A DNA stretch of 64,000 nt from Isoetes taiwanensis. Taxonomy: Eukaryota; Streptophyta; Lycopodiopsida; Isoetales; Isoetaceae. The translations under genes were made by a program, and so were the position numbers. Of the stretch, positions 41,351-53,850 are shown one piece after another; position 1 is the stretch's first letter; each line of letters opens with the position of its first letter. Location: contig JAJEKV010000047.1 in the NCBI GenBank assembly GCA_021234155.1, positions 7,281,071-7,345,070 on the forward strand, written 5' to 3'. The notes beneath the pieces are model-generated. The model was not told where the DNA came from. It ran no database searches and saw only the letters and a list, made by a program, of their open reading frames with translations.

Positions 41351-43123
41351 GAAATTGTCTATTTGGTGCAATGAGGTAAACAAGATAGACAACAAGACTT
41401 GGGTTTGCAGATTTTGCAAGCAGCAAAAAACATGTGGTCCAGACAGAGTTAGAGCACATTTGATATATGATGAGTCAAACAAGGATATTGCCTCCTGTAA
41501 AAGCATTCGTGATGAAGAAAGAGACAAATATAAGAAAATGGCAAAGTGAGATGGATGCTGCAAAAGCTAGGAAAGCAAAAAAGTTTTTTGGTTCATCTCC
41601 TATTCTTGAAGATGGCACATCTTCCTTTAGAGAAAGAACTCCAAATATAGGTACTTCTCTTTCTGATGTGCATCCTTCTCCTGCTTCTGGAAGTAATAAT
41701 TTGCAATCTTATTTTAAGAGACCAGCTAGTAGTTCTCTTACAATTTCTACTTCTCATATTTCAAAGAAATTTAAGCAACAAGATATGGTGGCTATGCTTG
41801 ATAAATCAAAGAAGAAAGAGGTAGATGCTGCTTTTTGTAGGGCTTTTTATACTAGCCATATCCCATTCCGTATTATTGAATGTCCATATTTTCAAAAGGC
41901 ACTGATTGCATATGAACCTGCATATAGATTGCCTAATCGTAAGCAGCTTGCGAGTGCATTCCTCAAGGAAGAGAAGGAGAGGCTTGGCGAAGAGCTTTTG
42001 CAAAATGCACGGGAAATTTGGAAGAGGTATGGAGCCACTATTATTGGAGATGGATGGACAGATGGTCGCTCTCGTTGTGTGCAAGGTGTTGTTGTTTATT
42101 CTGCTGGCAAGGTTTATTTCTTGAAATCATATGATATAAGTTTGGGAAAGAAAGCAGAGCATCTTGTTACTATATGGAAAGAGGCAGTTGAATTTGTAGG
42201 CCCTGAGAATGTCATACAACTTGTGGGCGATGGTGAGAACACTAATAGATGCGCTGGAAGGATGTTACAGGACCAATATCCTCACATATGCTTCAGCCCT
42301 TGCATTACTCATTGTATCAATAATATAATGAAGGCTATTGGTAATCTTGATTGGTGTGCTCCAATTATTGTGCCGCATGTGTCCTTGATCCGGAGTTTCA
42401 TGATTCAAAACAAGAGGACAATGAGGTCTCTTAAGGCTGGTCTAATACATTAATGAGGCTAATTCCTAATAAGGAGGAGCTGCGAAAAATAAGAGCGGAG
42501 TTGTGCATGTACAGGAATCTAGAAGGTTCCTTTGCTTGTATATAATGATGTTATAGATTATATGAAGCACATTGATGCTGTGGAGTGGTGGGAAAACTAT
42601 GGGTCTTCTACTCCACTATTGCAGACATTGGCAACTCGGATATTAAGCCAAAATGCAGCTTCTTCTCCAATAGAACAAATCTTTAGTAGATTTGGTCATA
42701 TTCATAGCAAGAAATGCAAGCGGCTTGGGAGTCCAAAGATTGAATGATCTTGTGTTTGTGAGTTCTAATTTGCAATTGATAACAAAGACAATGAATCCAG
42801 CTTCAAAAAAGTATCCGGTATCTCTTGGGTGGATGGACGATGAAGAAAATGATGAGGAAGACGAAGATGATCTTCCAAGTGCTCAACAAGAAGATTTCCA
42901 AGAATTTTCAGATGGAGAAGAATCTAACCATGATTATCCGACTGTTATGGATTTTGGTTTTGAGAATGCTGACAAGAACAATGAAGCAACCAATAATGTT
43001 GGAGAGGAGGATAATCATGCAGAGAACGAAATTGACAATAATATCAAAGAAGCAGAAGATGAAGAACTTGAAGTTCTTCGTAGGACACGATCACGAACAT
43101 GTAGTGTGGCTTCTATGTATTGA
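41351..43123 (+). pseudogene. hAT transposase, frameshifted and internally deleted
   Basis: The N-terminus (41351-41545) has a BED-type zinc finger: WVCRFCKQQKTCG..RVRAHL with paired Cys and a following His. A frameshift near 41545 leads into a long frame to 42453 with the DUF659 domain: ATIIGDGWTDGRSRCVQGVV, then VGDGENTNRCAGRM and ITHCINNIMKAIG. After RSFMIQNKRTMRSLKAG the catalytic middle of about 200-300 residues is absent. The C-terminal dimerisation domain follows at 42545-42790 (VEWWENYGSSTPLLQTLATR and SSPIEQIFSRFGHIHSKKCK), with another frameshift near 42730. An acidic tail rich in Asp/Glu/Asn ends at 43123. An intact protein would excise and insert hAT elements; this copy cannot. 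Element ends and 8-bp target copies were not found. Confidence 0.85.
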
Positions 43124-43481
43124 GTAAGTATCTTACTTGCAATTATTTGTTTATGGAAGATTAATTTGCTTTGTCTCTATTTAATATGCCTTTAGGTTTT
43201 TGGTAGTGCGCGTATCCATTGGATGCTTCAAAAGTAATTTGAGATCACAAGTGCAAGTATGAACATGAAATAGTTTGTATTTCTTAAGCCCAAACTCTTT
43301 TTATGTTAGTTTATGAATTGTTGCTTAAATCACTTCTACAAACATTCATTATTGCATATTATGTTATTTCTTAAGTTGTTATGGATTTTAAAGCTTTATT
43401 CATATGAATTATCATATTTGGACGCCATATTCTGATAGATTATGACTTCCTGATAATTTTAAATGGTTTTTCAAAAAAGAT

Positions 43482-44395
43482 CGTTCCGTTCCATACTGAG
43501 AATAGAATAGAATAGAATAGAATAGAATAGAATAGGTTTTTAGCGTCCACGGAGACCAACTGGCCTATGGGACCCAAACAAAAAGAGAGCAGCAAGCGTA
43601 TTACTGACAGGATTAAAAAACCCCCGCCCCGAAGGGTTTTCGAGGGAAAAACCTTAGCAGTAATAAGCATGCTGGCAGACTGTACAATTGCATAGGACAG
43701 TTCAAGACCGTCCCGTAGGACACAAACGAGTCCGTGCATCCATAACCTCCTGGAGGTATGACCCCAACAAACCCACTGACGCCGTAGTCAATAACTGATG
43801 CAATGGCTGGCCAGGCACTAGTAGTCGAACATACCTCTCTCGGATATGGGCAAATGTCGGGCAGATCTGGAGGGTATGACATTCATCCTCAATCGCGCCC
43901 TGGTGGCAACACTGGCAAAGCCTTTGCTCTCGTGCTTCCCGAGCCCAACGCCCTGTTTCAATGCGGAGGCGATGTGCACCCGTGCGAATGGAGGCTATAA
44001 GTCTGCGCTTCTTCATGGGCAGCTGGGTGTACAAGTACTGGTGTGGGCCTCTTGTGAGCCTAGGATTGACTTGCTGCTGATAGTGTGCCAGCTTAACGTG
44101 CGTCAGAGCCTCTGCATCCCAGAGCTTGCGAAGGAAAGTAGCATCCAGGTACAGTTTAAGTGCCTCGCGATCTTTCTTTGTCCTGACCTGGACGCATCTG
44201 TTTGCCTGCACGCCCCAGCGTGAGAACCACTGAGCTTGCTTGTCTTTCCAGCAGGATTTCAGGCGTTGGGGACCCATCGCTGTGGCCAAAGCAAGATGGG
44301 GCAAGCGTGTATCGGCCATAGCGACCACCTTTTGGAAGTAAACGAGCCGTACCCATTCTTTCGAGGTCACCGTTCATAAAAACGTTCCGTTCTAT
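43482..44395 (-). mobile_element. 5'-truncated LINE with (TATTC)n tail and target duplication
   Basis: On the minus strand the 222-residue frame from 44370 encodes the LINE C-terminus: YFQKVVAMADTRLPHLALAT, CWKDKQAQWFSRWGVQ, the zinc-binding CQCCHQGAIEDECHTLQICP segment and VRLLVPGQPLHQLL. The 3' UTR has CGAAAACCCTTCGGGG and GGTCTCCGTGGACGC, ending in repeats of TATTC (43499-43540). CGTTCCGTTC(C/T)AT flanks the copy at 43482-43494 and 44383-44395, a 13-bp target duplication with one mismatch. The coding frame is open for its whole length, so this is the youngest LINE copy of the window. Confidence 0.8.
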
Positions 44396-45875
44396 CCCAA
44401 GTATGCAACAGGCCCAAATCTTTGTTGCAAATGAAAAAGGCATGCAGCTTGGAATAGAAATTATCTATCGTGAACCTGCAGAAAAGAAGTTAGAGACAGA
44501 CTGGATGATAGCAACTTAATGTCAGATCAATGGGCTATAAGAACTAAGTACAAGCCAATTGCTGATTTATTTCATAGTAAAAAGAGAAAGGCTTCCATCC
44601 ACAGTATGAGTCCAGACTTCAGGCGTAAAAGCTTGTTGATGAAGACTGCCATAGATGAGCAGCTTAGCATAAGCATAAGCCCCGATACATTTCTCCCGAG
44701 TTCCGTCACACAACCAAAATGGATGGAAATCAATAGAAGTTCTAGGATACATAATCGTTTGAATCAGCCCTAGGCTAGAAGCATGTTTCAGCCAAAAGAT
44801 CCACCCAATACTGGATTCTATTGATAGATTTGAGGGATTTCTGGGAAGTTCTGTAAGTTAGGGCATCTGTAACGTATAAAAGGTCTGCCGTCATAGCTTC
44901 TAGGTTTTTATTTTTAGCTTCTTAACGTTGCCCACAAGTGCAAAACAAAACATCCTTTAAACATTTTTTTTTATTAATTTTTTTTTCCCAACTAAAATTT
45001 TGTAAAAAAAACATTTGCCAACATAATCATCCATCAAGGGAATCTAGACTAAAAACAAAGAACCACATCATTTGTCCCAACAAAACATGCTACCATGTTA
45101 AACGCTATGCAAGAAGGCTAACATATAAGGCATCCATCTTCGATGTATATAGAAGCATATGTGTATGCTATAAATGCAATGCACACTAGAAGTGGGCACA
45201 TTCCTAGTTTTAAAAAAAAAATGATAGAACCAAGTATTGCATTTTCTAGTTTTAAGAAAAAAAAAAATTGTAGAGCATTGCATCTTTTAACATATATACA
45301 TTGCCATAAAAGCGATAGTACTTAGAAAGTGTATCATCGTTAAGAACTCAAAAGTGAGTAATTAGATGCAGTTTGAGGTTCTAACTATAATTTGCATACT
45401 TAGAAAGATGTATAATTGTTTGGATTAAGGATGTAGTTAAGAACTCAAAGGCAAGTAAATAGATGCAGTTTGAGATTCTAATTGCTATTTGTAGTGGAGT
45501 ATAGTTCAAGGGACACCGTGATTCTTCAACATAAAATATTTCAATTGGTTTTTTTTTCTCTTTTCCTAGTTTGTGAGAGTTCCAGTGGGTGTTACAATTT
45601 GTGACACGTTATCTACAACTTATTTTGCCAAAAAAATATATATATACACATATAAAGTTATAAGGTTCTTCTCCTTCTTTTGTAACGGATATGCCCTAGT
45701 CCCTGTGCCTATTCTAATGTAGCGATGTACATAGGCATCTACTGGGCAGATGGGCCACTAAGAATTTATTACAAATACAGGTGGTTAGCATTGCCTTCAC
45801 AATGAAAAACTTCACCAAGACAACCTTGCCTATAAAAGTTGATACACATGAAATTCAGCCACCGTATACAGGTAT
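44396..45875. other. No gene seen; AT-rich
   Basis: Homopolymer-rich DNA downstream of the P450 gene. A repeated phrase (AGTAATTAGATGCAGTTTGAGGTTCTAA) occurs at about 45356 and 45450. No supported coding region lies on either strand. Confidence 0.4.
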
Positions 45876-48352
45876 CTATAAATCAGCACGCTTGACGGCA
45901 GTAAGCTTGAGGCCATTGTCCATGGAGAGAATGGCCATCATACGATATCGAACGGGGGGGTATCCAGGGGCGAGGTGGAACTTGAAGAAGCGAAAGATGG
46001 TAGCGGCAGACATCTTCATCTGAAGGAAAGCACTGTCTTTGCCGAGGCAGATGCGAGGGCCAGCCTGGATAGAAATTTTGAATTGAATTGAATAGGATGA
46101 GAAAGAAGAGTAGAGATGAATGAATAAGAACAGAATGGGAAAAAAAAGAAGTAGAATTGAATAAGAAACCACCATGGGGAAAATGTGGGGGAATATGCCA
46201 CTGTGGGGGGAATATGCCATACCTGGAAGGCAGTAAATTTAAAGGGAGAAACGGGCTGAAAAACCCCGTCCTTGAGCCAGCGTTGAGGGCGGTATTCTTT
46301 GGCGTCGGGTCCCCACAGCTTCGTCATCCGGCCCATGCACCACGGTACGTAATTAATCTGGTCTCCACCTCTCAGTTTCGTCCCATCTGGAAGCACGTCG
46401 TCTGCTATCACTCCCTTAATATCCTGCATTTATTTCTTCATGTCAGATCATCCCCCAAAAATAACCACTCTTGCATTGCTCAAAAAATCTACCTAGGTTT
46501 TTCTTATATTCACATTGCTGCATCTGGTTTCTGCTTTTTTTTGAACTACGCTGTAAAAAAATCGCGAATCATGTATTTTTGTGCATAATTAAAGCAATTC
46601 TTCCTGAATAATGCGAAACCGGCATGACCCACATGAGTTTTTGTAGGGTATGGTCACAAGAAATTTCATGTGGGTCATTGACTAGGTACATGCATGCTTA
46701 GCTTAACTAAAAAAAGACTGTACACTTGCCTCAGGAACGGCTGGAAATAGGCGAAGAGTCTCTGTAATTGCTGCATGGAGGTACACTAGCTTGGATAAGG
46801 AATCGTAGGTCAAAAGCTTGGAAAATTCGGATATGGATTCGTTGAAGGAAAGCTCTGCTGGGCCATTAGGCTTATCCCTGTTCGCAGTTTCATTTTTCTG
46901 AAACTGGCATAGCTCCTCATACACCTTGTCTGCTATTTCAGGATGTGTTGCCATCATATATGTGAACCATGACAGAGTCACTGCAGTAGTATCCCTGCCT
47001 GCTATTACAAAATTAAGCACTATATCCCTCAATGTTTTGTCATTAATCTCCACTTCTGGATCTTCCCCCAATACTATAAACCTTGACAGTATGTCTGGCT
47101 TCATCTGCACCACATTTAGAGCAGTTTGAGCTTAATGAGCATATGAAACAAAGACAAAAATAGTAAAGAAAAAGGTCTGTCAATAAATAAAAACAAGTGT
47201 CAATCAAACAGCAAGGACAAAAGTTTTTAGTGTGCCAAACTGTAAATGAAAATGTTGCTTACTCTGTCAAATTGGCCCATGGCTTTAATTGCTTCAATCT
47301 CTGCCCTTCTTGTTCTGATCACTTTGTAGGTGAATTCATCTACAATTTTTGCACTCTTGTGGAGTAATGCTTCCTGGCTTATGTTAAAATAGCGCTTGAT
47401 TTTCCAGAAAGGGTCCACAAATCTCTGTGTGACAATGGCATTTGCATTGTCAAATGCAATTGCAAATGGATTCTCTGGAAGAGATGGAGACAGAGTTCCT
47501 ATTTCAACTCCAAATCCAAGCTTGCATATAGAGTCTAGGGTCATGCGCATAAACAGGTCCTGCAAATCAAGGATTAGATGAATAAATTGGTCTAAATAGT
47601 TCATACAAAACTTAGATGATGAAATTGACATAGACTTGGTCAATTTTAACATTAGACATGAAATTGGCGTGATCAAAGTTTTTTTAAGTATAAGGACTTG
47701 GAAGACAGATTTAGGTGAAATGTCTCCTTACCTGCATGTCAAATGCAGTTTCTCTTGCAATTGAACGCTGGATAATGCTTGAGAGCTTCACAGCATAGTC
47801 TCTGAATACCACAGTGCTAAAATCTCTCAAAACTTTAGATGCAAATTCAAAACTAGCAGTTTTCCTTTGTCTTCTCCAGAGCTCTCCATCAGAATTAAAA
47901 ATGCCATCACCTAAAAGAACCTCCATCACTTCATGAAATTGTTCTCCCTAATTGACCGATCAATTAGAATTAGATCCCAAATGACCGCAATCGAAACTAA
48001 AAATGATGAGGTAAACTATGAATACCTTGGGATAATTCTGGAAGTTGATCTTCAAAATGTGCTCAACGTTCTCAGGGTCCACAGTGTAGGCATATCTGAA
48101 TCCAGGCATGGGCGCAAGGAAGGTAGATTTCTGTTCAAACCGTTCTAGCAGCCAATCATGCATACGGTGATAATTTTTTACTAACTCTATAGAAATTCCA
48201 AACACAGGAAGAGTTTTCAGGCATGGAGGTCTGTGCCACATGTGCCAGTGATGGATAAAGAGGTAAATTAGAAAACCTGCAACTCCGAATCCTGCTGCAA
48301 ATATCATCCCTGATGGAGAAGAACCCAATTCCGAAGCTGCCAGACTGATCAT
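45876..48352 (-). CDS. CYP704B-like: Cytochrome P450, CYP704 family (CYP704B-like fatty-acid hydroxylase)
   Basis: Six exons: 48352-48026, 47947-47732, 47559-47263, 47104-46730, 46423-46223 and 46064-45876, all junctions in phase 0, give an uninterrupted 534-residue protein, the normal length. A membrane anchor (about 16-33) and a Pro-containing hinge (RPPCLKTLP) lead the chain, placing it on the ER. Motifs: I-helix AGRDTT (315-320), ExxR as ETLR (395-398), PERF-type PQRW (451-454) and heme loop FQAGPRICLG with Cys478. The segments DGIFNSDGELWRRQRKTASF, DLFMRMTLDSICKLGFGVEI and LGKDSAFLQMKM are typical of CYP704. CYP704B enzymes omega-hydroxylate long-chain fatty acids for sporopollenin of pollen and spore walls. 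The B subfamily is inferred, CYP704 itself is firm. Introns are GT-AG except the fourth (46729-46424), which is GC-AG with the favoured AG|GCAAGT donor. PQRW instead of PERW is a mild oddity. Confidence 0.93.
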
Positions 48353-50450
48353 TTTAAGTGCAGGGTCTCAGACCAAAAAAATCTCAGAAACTGTGCTACA
48401 CAGGTAAGTTAGTCTGATGGAAACTGAAAAACAGAGTCCTCAGAAATGGAACTGGGATGCTGCAGCGGCTCTTTCACAGACATAAATTTGATTTTGAACT
48501 GGGTTGGCTTTTAAGACTCGCAAAATCGGTTTAAATTTGGCCGTGATCCCTTTTGATCTGGATCAATCTTTCTGTTAACACGCTCTTGACAAGAGCATTG
48601 ATGGGTCTCTGCTGCAAAATTTTCTTAACTACTCAATATATCATGCATTCTATGCCATGCAGAGACTATTTTTTTTTTTTTTTGGCATTGCATTGGCAGA
48701 TGGCCATTAAAACCTTTCTACCAAACTAGGATCCACTTCCGACTTCAGACCAGCCAGTCTGGTAACTGCTTTTAGCCATCCTTCCTGAAATCTACCTACC
48801 ATATCTACTTGTTCCTAACAGGTCAAATGTGTAACTTCTTGGTTACTGCTTTCAACTTAACCCTTCCCTAAACCCAACATGCAAAGATTGCTAGCCTTTT
48901 TATTACTATTTTATTTGCTTTACTGGTTAACACTCTCTCAGTTTTCAATGTGGTATGACTGTAAAAAGAAAAAAAAAGGGGGAAGGAAAATTAACTACTA
49001 TCTGCGACTTAGTTGTTATACCTAATATTTTCTTCTTCACATGTCGAATAAATAGCATTGCCCCACACATTCATAATACTACTTTCGGTGCACCCGATTC
49101 TAATGATGTAGTTTGCATCCTTGGTCCCAATTCCAGGGTCCTTATAAATGTCGTTAGCCACTAGCAAGGAGATCGGTTGTCCATTCCAGGGTCCTTATAA
49201 ATGTCATTACCAAAAAAAATGAACAACTTACTCTTAACGACTTCATCGCGGTAAATGTCGGACGTGGGCATGTTATAGCCAGCCTTAAATGGCAAAAAAT
49301 TTGCGGAGTCCACAAAAATGCCATGTAATTTTTTTTGGCGTGGCTATAACATGTTAAAGACACGGATATACCACGGATATGCCCGTGGCTATAACATGAC
49401 AGCGTTCGATATATATATACGGTGCTCCCAACGCCCCAACTGGCAACGTGTGAAAACTAGCGTGCAATCATATTACCCACGGTTGATGCTATCGCTCCCA
49501 AGAATACGTTAAAAATATGCCACCAATCATTAATATTGCCGCCAATGCTGCTGGTAATATTGTCGTCGGTTATAGAACCCGTGAAAGTACAACCCAATGT
49601 CCATCATATATGTAGCCGAGGCCCCCATGTTATTGTGACAAAGTGATATAATGTCCTTGATATATGTAGCCATGATGTATATGGTTTCCCCATGTTATTG
49701 TCCATGTTTTTTATAACATCTTTATCCATCTACAACATGAATATATCTCATAGAGCTTTGTCTAATCTATGAAAGTACAATATGGAGCTTTAGTTGTGAT
49801 ACCTGTCTATCATCTACATCACGAAATGAAAGTTGGAACTATGATTTTATGTTACAAGTAGACAACATGTACACTTGTCAGGGTTAGTTTTGTTGCGACC
49901 GGAATGAAGATGCAAGACCCATGTAGGTCGTCGTAATCAAGTCTAACTTCTAAGCTCCATGTAAGATTCTATAATATCTAAAACGTAGGTCTAAGATTCT
50001 ATAATATCAGGTCTAAACTGTCAAATTTATGCAAAGCTCATCTCCAAACCTCTTAGCCTCCAACTTCTGTATTTTAGAGGAATGAAAACTATTCTAACAT
50101 TCCCAGTATGTCGGTGACCCGCTCGCACCACCGGCCGCGGGAACCCAAGGATTGTTGTCCTAGATTCCCGGCGAATGTATTTTGGACTAAAAGTGCATAT
50201 AATTTCTTTATGTATGAAGGTGGGAACTTTCCTTATCATATCGAGCGAATTATTTCTACATTAAGGAAGCATTAAGTGGCTTGCTAGTAGTGGGTTGATG
50301 CTTCTAGAATATGTCCTTACCTGTTGTTGCTGAGTCAATTTCAGGCACGTTATATCTGAATTCATAGTCACAAGTTCACGGTCACAACGATGCAGCTAAA
50401 ATAAGATATAAGGTAAGGTTGCTAATTAGTATACTTCATCAAATACATCC
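48353..50450. other. P450 upstream region and AT-rich DNA, no further gene
   Basis: Upstream of the P450 start the minus strand has AAATTTATG near 48490, a weak TATA-like site. TTCCAGGGTCCTTATAAATG is repeated at about 49132 and 49183. GGCATGTTATAGCCA near 49266 has inverted partners TGGCTATAACATG at about 49342 and 49389. No supported coding region was found. Confidence 0.35.
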
Positions 50451-50451
50451 A

Positions 50452-51260
50452 TCAGTCATAAGAAAACCATAAACAAAAAGTGTACAAAAATACAAAAGAA
50501 AAACCCCATGTTATTATCTTAGATATACTATCCTTAATCTCCCGATGTATTTGATTCAGGAGGATTTTAATACTAGGTGGCACTGGCTTTTTCAAATCGA
50601 TTAACAGACCAATGCTCATGTAATACGAAACACGAGTTTCTTGAATCTCGGCCAACATCCAGAGGGTGAACAAAGAAGAATTTGGTGACTGTTGAGATGT
50701 GACTGAAAATGAGGTTGCATACATGCCCATGTAGTATGAACATTGTCATGCAAGACAAAATAATGTTCAATAGTCTCAAGCAATAACTTGCATACAGGGC
50801 AGAGTGGGCTAACTCGCGGCTTGACCTTCACATTTACTTTGACTGAGTGATGAACAATCTTGTAGCTAAGTACCCAGTGTGTGGATGCAGTTCCACATAC
50901 AATGGAGATGCTCCTCTTGTACCATCAATTCCCAATGTGCAATAGTAAGTTCTTGAGTTCCGGTGGCAATATAGCATCATTTTTTCCCTTGTAATAGATA
51001 TGCATTTATGCCTTATAAGGAGACTTGCCTTATGAGGAAGAACGCCCAGAAAAGATCACCCATGCAGAGTTTGTACTAAGTTTTAATTCCAATTTCTGTA
51101 CAACAAGTAGTTCCGGCGACCAGATATTTGGAGTGTAGGGTTGCGCCATAGCTCATTTGTGTCTGGTTTGGGCGGATGTGAACGAATGTTGCAAGCTATT
51201 TGCAAAAATAGATCACTGTAACCATTTGCCAGAGGCCAATATTCCTATAGTTAGGCTGCA
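50452..51260 (-). mobile_element. LINE/L1-like fragment with RT zinc-binding domain
   Basis: The minus strand reads SPLCPVCKLLLETIEHYFVL followed by HDNVHTTWACMQPHF (about 50810-50710), the C-x2-C..ET-x-H..W signature of the zf-RVT domain at the end of plant L1-type reverse transcriptases. Decayed coding continues on both sides (ELTIAHWELMVQEE and LSYKIVHHSVKV upstream, SLFTLWMLAEIQETR downstream). Frame changes break it repeatedly. It is not the same family as the microsatellite-tailed LINEs. A similar C-x2-C..EH-x-x-KH pattern, weaker, is at 51990-51900. Confidence 0.6.
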
Positions 51261-51306
51261 AAAAATTGTATGTTTGATGAAGCTTTTTATTTAAAATTAT
51301 ACAAAT

Positions 51307-51432
51307 ATTTTGTTAGTGTTTGATTATTTGAATCAATAACGATCAGTGATTTGAAATGGAGAGGATATTTTGTTAGTGTTTGATTATTTGAATCAATAAC
51401 GACCAGTGATTTGAAATGGAGAGGATTTTTTT
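51307..51432. repeat. 60-bp tandem duplication
   Basis: ATTTTGTTAGTGTTTGATTA followed by TTTGAATCAATAACGA(T/C)CAGTGATTTGAAATGGAGAGG at 51307 is repeated at 51367 with a single base change. A third start (ATTTTTTTGTCAGTTTATGAT) follows at 51426. Confidence 0.95.
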
Positions 51433-52163
51433 GTCAGTTTATGATAAAACTCAATTTAATTGAAGTTATGGCGGTGCTGTAAGCGGCGCCACCAGAAACC
51501 ACTAGGGCAAAAAATACATGTTTTAAACAAACATGAAACAAGCGAGGAATTTCGCTTTCCAATGGTTTATGTTTCATATGATCCTCTAATTTCTACACAT
51601 TATCTTTGGACCTTCATCTTTATGGATAATGCCTAGTTAGCAAAGTAGCGAGATCCATATGCTCCTCTAATTTCTAGATATTATCTTGAAATCTTAGTAA
51701 CTACGAACAAGAATGTGAGTCAATGTTCTTTAGAGAGGCATGTAGTCACCAAAATTGAAGATCCAAATGCTCCTCTTCTTTACATGGATTCAAAAAGAGA
51801 ACAAATAGAATATGCAAATACCCAACCAACAATCAAGACATCTTGAGAGCAATTGTGACCATTAAAGGCCACTAGCATAAACCAACTTAATAGATAAACT
51901 TGTATCACCATAAACTATACCGAACATATGCTTAATTGTGTGTTCCAATGCTATGATGGTCTTCATACACATTGGGCAAGAACGGTCGAAGTGGAGTATA
52001 AAACAAACAAGCATACCTGGGTATGGCGAAGACAAAATCGAGCAATCCAAAGAAGAACGGGCTTCATATAACAAGTCCAACTCTTTTATACACCAGGTAT
52101 GTGACACGTAGGATGACCCCGTGGCAAGGTCAGGCGGCCACGTAGGATGAACACGTGGCAAGG

Positions 52164-52606
52164 TCAGGCAGAATCGGGGCCAACACGGTCAGGAAGATCT
52201 TCCAACGAATTCCACCAACCACGATCTTCGAGTGACGCAGTTGGAACACTACGGAGGCGCTCCTCGCGCAATTGGACGGTGTCGATTTGTCCAGCTCCCT
52301 CCTGATCTTCGGGGATCCAGACACCTGTCACGGGGTCAGGTCGCCACCACTGCGGCTTTTTCTGGCCGGCCTGTCCCGGACTGACCTTGGCCTCAGTACC
52401 ACCGGAAACGCAACGTATTCCTCTGCCAAACAAAAAAAAAATCTATATGAGAAAAAAAAATCGAGGGGAAAAAAAAATAGGAACACTGCTCCATAGCCAG
52501 AGCTTCGAGAGCCACCGGAGATTGCAGGTCAGTACCTCAGGATCGCAGAGCTGCTCTGAGGCAGCATCCTGGTTGATATCCGGCTTGCCTCTGCAATCGA
52601 ACCCAT
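52164..52606 (-). CDS. LEA_3 family protein (SAG21/Lea5-like), two exons
   Basis: Exon 1 (52606-52536) starts with ATG and ends CTGAG|GTACTG. Exon 2 (52422-52164) follows a T-rich stretch and GGCAG acceptor. The phase matches (AG|A), giving 109 residues and a stop. The intron is 113 bp. The N-terminus is rich in Ser, Ala, Arg and Ile with no acid beyond one Glu (MGSIAEASRISTRMLPQSSS), as in an organelle-targeting peptide. After RGIRCVSGG comes the family signature WWRPDPVTGVWIPEDQ (about residues 52-67) and GQIDTVQLRE, equal to the W-x-P-D-P-x-T-G-Y and D-x-x-x-LR motifs of LEA_3. SAG21 of Arabidopsis is a small mitochondrial, stress- and senescence-induced protein of about 97 residues. The C-terminal extension of about 30 residues is longer than in SAG21. 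Stress-linked function here is inferred from the family. Confidence 0.8.
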
Positions 52607-53850
52607 GCTTGCCGGTAACTGCTCTAGATTTGGCTACTTCGCCAAGGCTGATCTTCCACAGTATTTCACCTAAAAGTATCGGTGCTGCTCCGCCGCTTTG
52701 GTCAGGCTTTTCATCAAAATTTCTGCCCTATTTTTGGTTTGATCTGCTGCTTCCAATGATCTTATGTGCTGCTGCTCCCCCCTTTTGCCGAATTTCGTAT
52801 CCTCCTGTGTTCTGACACGTGTCGACCCTTTGACGCTTGCCAGAAATAGGTAATCCACCTTGCCGAATATAGCAGCCCACTTGGCACCCACTTGGATATT
52901 ATATATCTTTTCCTCGCCAATAATTGGATATTCAGGCCGAGATTTCACCAAGTTTATACATCTGCTGGCAAGAGATGGCGGGCTATGGTCACCATCTTGA
53001 CGCAATCCATATTCCATAGTAGCTCCGTTAATTTGTTCATCCAAGTTTGTTTTGTCCAAAGTGGAAGATTTTTGTGCATATCCTGGGCACGCTTCCTCGT
53101 CGGATATATTCATGCTTTTTTTACTCCACATCATGAAGAATCACCTTGCATAGAAGATAGAAGATCCACCTTGAAGTGGAATAGCAAGATTCATATCAGT
53201 TTCTCTGTTATGGTGCTCAATTGATTTGTCGCAAAAAGAACTTCCATCCAATGGAATATGGACCTCATTTCAATGTGTTATGTGGCAAGATTTTGGCACA
53301 TCTCCGGCCACTCTCCCTCGTCACAAAAAGTTACACAAAAAGTTAAATTTTTGACGCCATGTCAACAACCTTCGGCCTCCTATGGAATCTCAAGTTCAGG
53401 GTTGATGAAAGAATAGAATGGAATAGAATAAACGAAAGTTCATATATGTAACTTATGCTATAATTCTTGTAATTCTAAGCACGTAACATTGTAAAGTTTG
53501 CAATCTAAGATTAAAGTAGGTTTATAACATATGATTTGCAATGGTGTGTGTTGGGGGATATATAGATATGCGTAGAAATAGGGGGTTTTAGGGTTTGGAT
53601 TGTTTTGGTGCATTTTCGAAGTTGGATTTTGGGATTGGATGGATTTGGAAGGAGGGCATGTGGCACAGGGCATCCCATGAGGAGTATTTTCCTTTCGCAT
53701 GGTGGCTGATTGCTTGGCGTTCTCCTCTTGAAGAAGGATGTTGATGTTCCTCTATGGCATTCATCCTCCTAGCCAACATTAACAAGTGAGCTTCCTGTTG
53801 CCTTGTTTGATATGTGCAGTTGCCTTTGTTGTGATTATGAAGGAGGAGGC
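52607..53850. other. LEA_3 upstream region; no further supported gene
   Basis: The LEA_3 gene is read away from this region. Open frames on both strands (52670-53134 minus, 52892-53224 plus) show no family motif. A short GAATAGAATGGAATAGAATA run at 53410 resembles the pentanucleotide tail of the LINE copies but lacks the LINE 3' end. Confidence 0.35.

Noticed and set aside
43499-43540. An independent (AATAG)n microsatellite
   Set aside because: It is the 3' tail of the adjoining minus-strand LINE, next to the target duplication.
44938-45325. Short frames in the poly(A/T)-rich stretch
   Set aside because: Homopolymer-driven, with no motif and no splice partners.
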